DNA from: Amycolatopsis dendrobii
GTDB taxonomy: Bacteria; Actinomycetota; Actinomycetes; Mycobacteriales; Pseudonocardiaceae
Direction: 5' to 3'
DNA: 64,000 nucleotides
NCBI RefSeq assembly: GCF_014145675.1
Contig: NZ_JACGZW010000001.1
Location: 496,001 to 560,000, forward strand
The translations under genes and the position numbers were made by a program. Of the stretch, positions 58,600 through 64,000 are shown one piece after another. Position 1 is the first letter of the stretch. Each line of letters starts with the position of its first letter. The notes below the pieces were generated by a model. It was not told where the DNA came from and did no database searches. It was given only the letters and a program-made list of their open reading frames with translations.

Positions 58600-58610
58600 C
58601 GACGTATACG
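58594..58610 (+). other. Third copy of the GTATAACGnnnTATACG motif
   Basis: GTATAACGACGTATACG overlaps the last codon and TAA stop of the Gfo/Idh gene. As after the M3 peptidase and chitinase genes, it is at the 3' end of a plus-strand gene and is followed by a terminator hairpin, here 84 bp further on. Confidence 0.6.
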
Positions 58611-58693
58611 GCTGGCGGCTGCAAAACGAGCACCAGCACGAGACACGGATCATCCCGCACCTCCAAAACAACCGCACGGGACGCGAAAACGAA

Positions 58694-58725
58694 CGATGGC
58701 CGCCCCGAAACCGGGGCGGCCATCG
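58694..58725. terminator. Hairpin terminator between Gfo/Idh and malate dehydrogenase genes
   Basis: A perfect 14-bp stem, CGATGGCCGCCCCG (58694-58707) with CGGGGCGGCCATCG (58712-58725), has an AAAC loop. It sits between convergent genes and can serve both; an A-rich run on the left (CGAAAACGAA) helps the minus-strand transcript. Confidence 0.85.
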
Positions 58726-58738
58726 CGGAAAACGAACC

Positions 58739-60284
<1,546 letters not shown>

Positions 60285-60923
60285 ATGCTTACCACAATGG
60301 CAGCTGCGCTTTTGGCGCTTTCGTCGACGATTACTCCGCATTCCTGGCCGCAGAATCCTCCGCCGGACAAAATTATCATCGACGTGGCGACCGTGAACGG
60401 GACCGGCTGCCCGCCGGACACGGCCGCGGTTTCGGTTTCGGCGGACAACACCGCGTTCACCGTCACCTACAGCCAATACACCGCGCAGGTCGGCGTCGGC
60501 GCGCAGCCGACGGACTTCAGGAAGAACTGCCAGATCGGCCTTCGCGTGCACGTCCCGCAGGGGTTCACGTACGGGATCGCCTCGGCGGACTACCGCGGAT
60601 TCGGGCATCTCGAAAAGGGTGCGTACGGCGTGGAGCGCGCGAACTATTATTTCCAGGGAAACTCCCCGACCGCCTACGTGACGCACCGGCTCGACGGGTT
60701 CTACGACAATGACTGGCAGTTCTCTGACCAGACGGACGTCGACGCGATTATCTATGAACCGTGCGGCCAGGAGCGCAACCTGAACATCAATACGGAATTG
60801 CGCACGTACGCCGGGACTTCTGACCCGGCGAAGACGACGAGCTTCCTGACGATGGACTCGACGGACGGCAGTGTCCAGACGGTTTACCACTTCGCCTGGA
60901 AGACCTGCCCGGGAACCCGGTAA
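60285..60923 (+). CDS. Secreted DUF4360-family protein
   Basis: The 212-residue small secreted protein has a short signal-like N-terminus (LTTMAAALLALSSTITP), then the DUF4360 pattern VNGTGCPPDTAAVSVSADN, FTVTYSQYTAQVGVGAQPTD, FRKNCQIGLRVHVPQGFTYG and FAWKTCPGT at the end. Four cysteines (GCP, NCQ, PCG, TCP) should form two disulphides. The family occurs in streptomycetes and fungi; its function is unknown. ATG preceded by AAGGA at about 6 bp. The AT-rich upstream region and codon composition slightly different from neighbours may indicate strong regulation. Confidence 0.88.
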   Translation: MLTTMAAALLALSSTITPHSWPQNPPPDKIIIDVATVNGTGCPPDTAAVSVSADNTAFTVTYSQYTAQVGVGAQPTDFRKNCQIGLRVHVPQGFTYGIASADYRGFGHLEKGAYGVERANYYFQGNSPTAYVTHRLDGFYDNDWQFSDQTDVDAIIYEPCGQERNLNINTELRTYAGTSDPAKTTSFLTMDSTDGSVQTVYHFAWKTCPGTR

Positions 60924-60933
60924 CTGTGTGACG

Positions 60934-60971
60934 CGGACCCGTGAGCGCTTCCTCGGGCGCTCACGGGTCCG
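60934..60971. terminator. Hairpin terminator between DUF4360 and MarR genes
   Basis: A perfect 15-bp stem, CGGACCCGTGAGCGC (60934-60948) with GCGCTCACGGGTCCG (60957-60971), has an 8-base loop. It overlaps the last codons of the convergent MarR gene. Confidence 0.85.
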
Positions 60972-61398
60972 GCTGTGTCACGTTTTCCGCGAGCCTGCTC
61001 AGCAATGCGGCCAGGGTCGTGATCTCGTCGTCGGTGAAGCCGTGGCGCATCCGTTTGTCGTGCGCGATCGCGGCGTCGGCGAGGCGGTGGAAGGTGCGTT
61101 CGCCGTAGTCGGTCAGTTCGACCTGGTGCACGCGCCGGTTTTCCGGGTCGCGGGTGCGGGTGAGCAGGCCCGCGGTTTCCATGCCGTTGAGGTGGTGGGT
61201 GAGTGTCGCGCCCTGGATGCCGACGGCGTCGGCGAGTTCGCGCTGGCTCGCGTGCCGGCGGGTTTTGAGTGCGATGAGGATCTGCCAGACCGGTTGCGAT
61301 CCGCCGACCTCGGCGAGTGCGCGGTCGAACGCCTGGCCCGCGGTCTTGGCGGTGCGGGCGAGGAGAACGCCGAGCGGCGGCGTGGCGGGTCGGGGCAC
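60961..61398 (-). CDS. MarR-family regulator
   Basis: The 145-residue winged-helix protein has recognition region ASQRELADAVGIQGATLTHHL, followed by the wing GLLTRTRDPENRRVHQVELT. The GTG at 61398 lacks a good Shine-Dalgarno, but TACCGT ends 7 bp upstream and could be the -10 of a leaderless mRNA. It is divergent from an NTF2-like gene, with a clear palindrome between them, so it is probably an autorepressor controlling that gene. Confidence 0.9.
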   Translation of the reverse strand: MPRPATPPLGVLLARTAKTAGQAFDRALAEVGGSQPVWQILIALKTRRHASQRELADAVGIQGATLTHHLNGMETAGLLTRTRDPENRRVHQVELTDYGERTFHRLADAAIAHDKRMRHGFTDDEITTLAALLSRLAENVTQPDP

Positions 61399-61429
61399 GG
61401 AGAGGACGGTACCGCAGGATCATCGTATG

Positions 61430-61469
61430 CTAACCGTTTGACGTCGAACGGTTAGTAGTCTAACGTTTG
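61430..61469. promoter_or_regulatory. MarR operator between MarR and NTF2-like genes
   Basis: CTAACCGTT (61430-61438) and AACGGTTAG (61447-61455) form a perfect 9-bp inverted repeat with an 8-bp spacer. A third, partial copy, CTAACGTTTG, follows at 61460-61469. They lie within the 103-bp divergent region, which is AT-rich at this point. Confidence 0.78.
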
Positions 61470-61501
61470 TGGTGTCTCATCGATCGGCACTGGAGGGCAT
61501 C

Positions 61502-61888
61502 ATGGACCCCGCGGAGATCACTGAACTGGGCAAACGCTGGGCAGCGGCCGAGGTCGCAGGCGACACGGACGCGTTGGGCGGCATGATCGCCGACGGATTC
61601 CGGCTCGTCGGCCCGCTGGGTTTCGTGCTCGACCGGGGACAGTGGCTGGGTCGCTGCCAGTCGGGCGCGCTGGCGACGCAGCGGCTTGACTGGCGCGACG
61701 TCGAGGTGCGCGTGCACGGCGACACGGCGATCGCGATCGGCGTGCACGACCAGGAGGCGACCCATCAGGGGAACCGGGTCGACGGGACCTTCCGGGCGAC
61801 GCACGTCCTCGTCCGCGGAGGGGACGGCTGGCGGATCGCGGGGATGCACCTCAGTCCGATGGGCGCGCCGCCCGCTTTCGCTCGCTGA
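61502..61888 (+). CDS. NTF2-like (SnoaL-type) protein
   Basis: The 128-residue single-domain protein has the NTF2-like pattern AEVAGDTDALGGMIADGFRLVGPLGFVLDR and ends with GGDGWRIAGMHLSPM. Such proteins act as small isomerases, hydrolases or ligand binders. The ATG at 61502 has GGAGG 5 bp upstream, better than the GTG at 61469. Expression is probably set by the divergent MarR protein. Confidence 0.85.
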   Translation: MDPAEITELGKRWAAAEVAGDTDALGGMIADGFRLVGPLGFVLDRGQWLGRCQSGALATQRLDWRDVEVRVHGDTAIAIGVHDQEATHQGNRVDGTFRATHVLVRGGDGWRIAGMHLSPMGAPPAFAR

Positions 61889-61931
61889 CCTGCGCTGTCT
61901 CGCGCCGATCGACCGCATCTGCCAGGGAGCG

Positions 61932-61986
61932 GTCCGGGAGGGGAGCCCTGACGGACGCTGATTCCGCCAGGGCTCCCCTCCCGGAC
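61932..61986. terminator. Long hairpin terminator
   Basis: A perfect 19-bp stem (61932-61950 with 61968-61986) with a 17-base loop lies between the convergent NTF2-like and WD40 genes. It is one of the longest perfect stems in the window. Confidence 0.85.
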
Positions 61987-62015
61987 GTTCGCCGCCAAGG
62001 CGGGATGGTGCGGAG

Positions 62016-63782
62016 TCAGGGTTTGTGCCACAGATGGACGGTGTTGTCCGCGGTCGCGCCCGAGGCCGTGGCGACGGTCTTCCGGTCCGGGCTGACGGTG
62101 ATCGCGGCGATTCCGGGCAGGCCCGCGCCCTCCTGTTTCCCGTCGAGATCGACGACGGCGAGCGTTCCCGCGGAGACCGCGAGCAGGTGCTGGTCGTCCA
62201 GCCCGGCGAGGGCCATGGTGAACCAGACGGTCCCGGTTTGGAGGTCGGTCTGCGTGGGGGCCAGCGGGAAGCCGGGCCGGAGTTCCTTGTGCGTGACCGC
62301 GTCCCACTGCTGCACTTGCGCGGGCCGGCGTGCCGCGCCGGTGGTGGTGATGAGCGTCCGGCCGTCGGGGGCGAAGTCGATGGACGCGATCTGGGCGTTG
62401 TCGGCGAGGGTGATCGGATCGCCCGCCGGTTTGAGCGAAGCCATGTCCCACAGGCCGAGTTGGCTGGTGTGGGCGGAGTGGCCGTCCCATTGGTACAGGG
62501 CGAGCGTGCGCCCGTCGGGGCTGAATTCCGAATAGCGGAAGGTGGGCGGGGTGTCGATGCGCGCGATGCGGGTGCGGTCGGCGACCCGCCACAGTTCCAC
62601 TCTGCGCGGCGAGGTCATCGGCACCGCCTCCACGCTGCCGTCAGCGCTGAGCGCGGGCCAGCCGCCCTCGCGGTCGATGTCTTCGAACACGAGCGGGGTG
62701 CCGGTTTCCCGGCCGGTTCGCGCGTCCCAGGTTTGCGTCGTGAGCTGCTTTTCGCTGACCCGGGAGGCGACCAGCGTGCTGCTGCCGGGGCGGAAAGCCA
62801 TTCCGGCCAAGCCGGTGCGGGGGAAGGGGCCGATGCGCTTGCCGACAGGTTTGCGGGTCGCGACGTCCAGGACGTCGATCGAGAAGTCGTCGTTCAGCGT
62901 GGCGAGCAGCCGTCCGTCGGGACTGAACTTGAGGAACTGCGGATGCGCGCGGGACACGAGGAATCCGGCTTCGACGAGCGGCGGCTGCGGTGCGGGCGGA
63001 AGCGTGTCGGGTACGGGGTTCGGCCACGCGATCCAGGCGGCGAGTCCGGCGACGACCACGGTGAGTGCGCCGATCAGGATCCGCCGACGCGAGAGCGGGC
63101 GCCGCGGGGTGGCTGGCGTGTCGGTGACCTGGTAGATCACCGGGTCGGGTTGGTCCTGCGGTGTCGGCTGGCCGTCGAGGAAGGGGGCGAGTTCGGCCGC
63201 GCGGTCCGCGATGAGCTTTTCGACCGCGGGCGGCCACGGGGCGGTGGCCGGGCCGATCGCTTCGAGGAGTTCGGCGGCGGTGGCGTTCTCCGCGAGACGC
63301 AGGCGAAGTGCCTCGGGAAGCGCGGCGAGCAGGGCGCCGAGCGCGAGCAGGTCGTCGGCCGGGTTTTCGCCAGCCGCGCGGGGGATGAGCCTGGCCCCGC
63401 TGCTGGTGAGCCGGATGTGGGACGCGTCGAGGTGTCCGTGCGCCAGTCCGGCGCTGTGGAGCCGGGTCAAATCGGCCGCGATTCCGGCGGCCAGCCGGAG
63501 GACGGCCGGTTCGGGCAGCGGGGCGGGCACGTCCTGCAGCAAGGGGCCGGGATGGAATTCCGAGGCATGCCACGGCGTGGACGCGTCCGGATCGGCGTCG
63601 AGCACCGTGCTCAATGCGGCGGTCTCGGCGCGGAATCCGGCAGATTCCGAGAGGGTGAGCGCGACGAGGCGGTCGTCCGGTCCGCTGCCGAGCAAGACCC
63701 GGGTCGTCTCGTCCCGGTGCAGTTCCGCGAGGACTCGGTACTGCCCGAGCCAGAGCGGGTCGCCGACCGCTGGTCTTCTCAT
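62016..63782 (-). CDS. Membrane-anchored pseudokinase-WD40 propeller protein
   Basis: The 588-residue protein begins with a protein-kinase-like domain (residues 10-190) that has lost catalysis: the HRD-type motif reads LAHGHLDASHIRL, there is no DFG, and the Gly-rich loop is poor. A single membrane helix follows at about residues 235-255 (RRRILIGALTVVVAGLAAWIAW), then a WD40-like beta propeller with repeats such as FLKFSPDGRLLATLNDDFSI and SIDFAPDGRTLITTTGAA, outside the membrane. The ATG has GGAGG 6 bp upstream. It resembles actinobacterial Ser/Thr-kinase-WD40 proteins with a dead kinase, so it may be a scaffold or sensor. Confidence 0.85.
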   Translation of the reverse strand: MRRPAVGDPLWLGQYRVLAELHRDETTRVLLGSGPDDRLVALTLSESAGFRAETAALSTVLDADPDASTPWHASEFHPGPLLQDVPAPLPEPAVLRLAAGIAADLTRLHSAGLAHGHLDASHIRLTSSGARLIPRAAGENPADDLLALGALLAALPEALRLRLAENATAAELLEAIGPATAPWPPAVEKLIADRAAELAPFLDGQPTPQDQPDPVIYQVTDTPATPRRPLSRRRILIGALTVVVAGLAAWIAWPNPVPDTLPPAPQPPLVEAGFLVSRAHPQFLKFSPDGRLLATLNDDFSIDVLDVATRKPVGKRIGPFPRTGLAGMAFRPGSSTLVASRVSEKQLTTQTWDARTGRETGTPLVFEDIDREGGWPALSADGSVEAVPMTSPRRVELWRVADRTRIARIDTPPTFRYSEFSPDGRTLALYQWDGHSAHTSQLGLWDMASLKPAGDPITLADNAQIASIDFAPDGRTLITTTGAARRPAQVQQWDAVTHKELRPGFPLAPTQTDLQTGTVWFTMALAGLDDQHLLAVSAGTLAVVDLDGKQEGAGLPGIAAITVSPDRKTVATASGATADNTVHLWHKP

Positions 63783-63911
63783 CAGCTGCCTCCCCAGAAA
63801 GCTGTGCGAGAAGGGTGATCCTGCCAGGCGTGCGGCCGGGCTAGGTACGTGCGGGCAGAATTTCTCGCCGTCGCGGGGCACGACCCGGGCGGGGAGTGCT
63901 TGAATGCGATC

Positions 63912-64000
63912 ATGGTCGCACTTCGCACACTGGGCTCGTCCGACGTCGCCGTCTCCCCGCTGTGCCTTGGCGGGAACGTGTTCGGCTGGACCGCCGACGA
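63912..64000 (+). CDS. Aldo/keto reductase, N-terminal part
   Basis: The ATG at 63912 opens VALRTLGSSDVAVSPLCLGG, then NVFGWTADE, running off the window. This is the first strand of an aldo/keto reductase of the YajO/AKR13-like group (the LGxSxLxVSPLxLGGxxFGW pattern). GGGGAG lies about 16 bases upstream. The remainder of the gene lies beyond the window. Confidence 0.8.
   Translation, partial: MVALRTLGSSDVAVSPLCLGGNVFGWTAD

Noticed and set aside
46197..58610. GTATAACGnnnTATACG copies as attachment sites of an integrated element
   Set aside because: No integrase, transposase or phage gene lies between or beside the copies, and the intervening genes look like ordinary chromosome. A shared 3'-end element fits better.

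Overview
The window is 64 kb of very GC-rich actinobacterial chromosome. The lineage is best read as Pseudonocardiales, probably Amycolatopsis or a close relative (inference). The evidence is an Emb-type arabinosyltransferase typical of arabinogalactan-making actinobacteria, a CmtR-type metal sensor, Tat-exported lipoproteins, a DasR-like chitinase promoter, many GTG starts and strong G/C preference at third codon positions. I see no rRNA, tRNA, CRISPR array, insertion sequence, integrase or phage gene. This looks like ordinary chromosome rich in accessory metabolism and small regulator/target pairs.

Layout. 1-12.2 kb: the 3' end of a glyoxylate carboligase gene, an XRE regulator, a cmtR/CDF metal pair, an operator-controlled SDR, a secreted protein, a non-coding stretch with a 40-bp tandem repeat, a second-type ssb, a secreted GH15 glucoamylase, a DMT exporter/TetR pair, and a CGNR protein divergent from a flavin-type oxidoreductase and an NTF2-like protein. 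12.2-23 kb: amino acid permease, arabinosyltransferase, DUF6541 membrane protein, LigD-type polymerase, small enzymes and membrane proteins. 23-33.4 kb: a long minus-strand block. Its first operon, read from 33.3 kb downward, is a dual-HTH (XRE plus TetR) regulator, a beta-keto acid cleavage enzyme, a 3-hydroxyacyl/carnitine dehydrogenase and a thioesterase. That gene set matches carnitine degradation to glycine betaine. A 50-bp palindrome separates it from an oligopeptide-type ABC transporter operon that ends in an intracellular serine hydrolase and a cobalamin-binding-type protein. A second 50-bp palindrome closes that block.

33.5-46.2 kb: dipeptidase and alpha/beta hydrolase; ArsR-like regulator with SRPBCC protein; a DGPF/YCII protein preceded by an ECF42-like promoter; the ECF42 sigma factor itself in an opposing operon with VOC, DHFR-like, DUF5703 and propeller lipoprotein genes; aldo/keto reductase; UppP; histidine phosphatase; M3 peptidase. 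46.2-53 kb: HxlR regulator with a matching operator in front of a frameshifted small gene, FAD monooxygenase, MFS transporter, DasR-type chitinase and a second secreted TIM-barrel-like protein. 53-64 kb: an orphan polyketide-synthase-derived ketoreductase with a gutted acyltransferase region, P-loop kinase plus metallo-beta-lactamase-fold hydrolase, MarR and TetR regulators with palindromic operators, Gfo/Idh oxidoreductase, malate dehydrogenase, a DUF4360 secreted protein, another MarR/target pair, a pseudokinase-WD40 membrane protein, and the start of an aldo/keto reductase.

Two themes stand out. First, regulator/target pairs carry clean operators in their promoter regions, so many regulons can be predicted directly. 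Second, short sequence elements recur between unrelated genes: GTATAACGnnnTATACG at three gene 3' ends, and paired 50-bp palindromes at operon borders. No single gene cluster here is an obvious new defence or mobile system. The most original points are the dual-HTH regulator with its carnitine-type operon and transporter, the recurring 3'-end motif, and the degenerate PKS protein.
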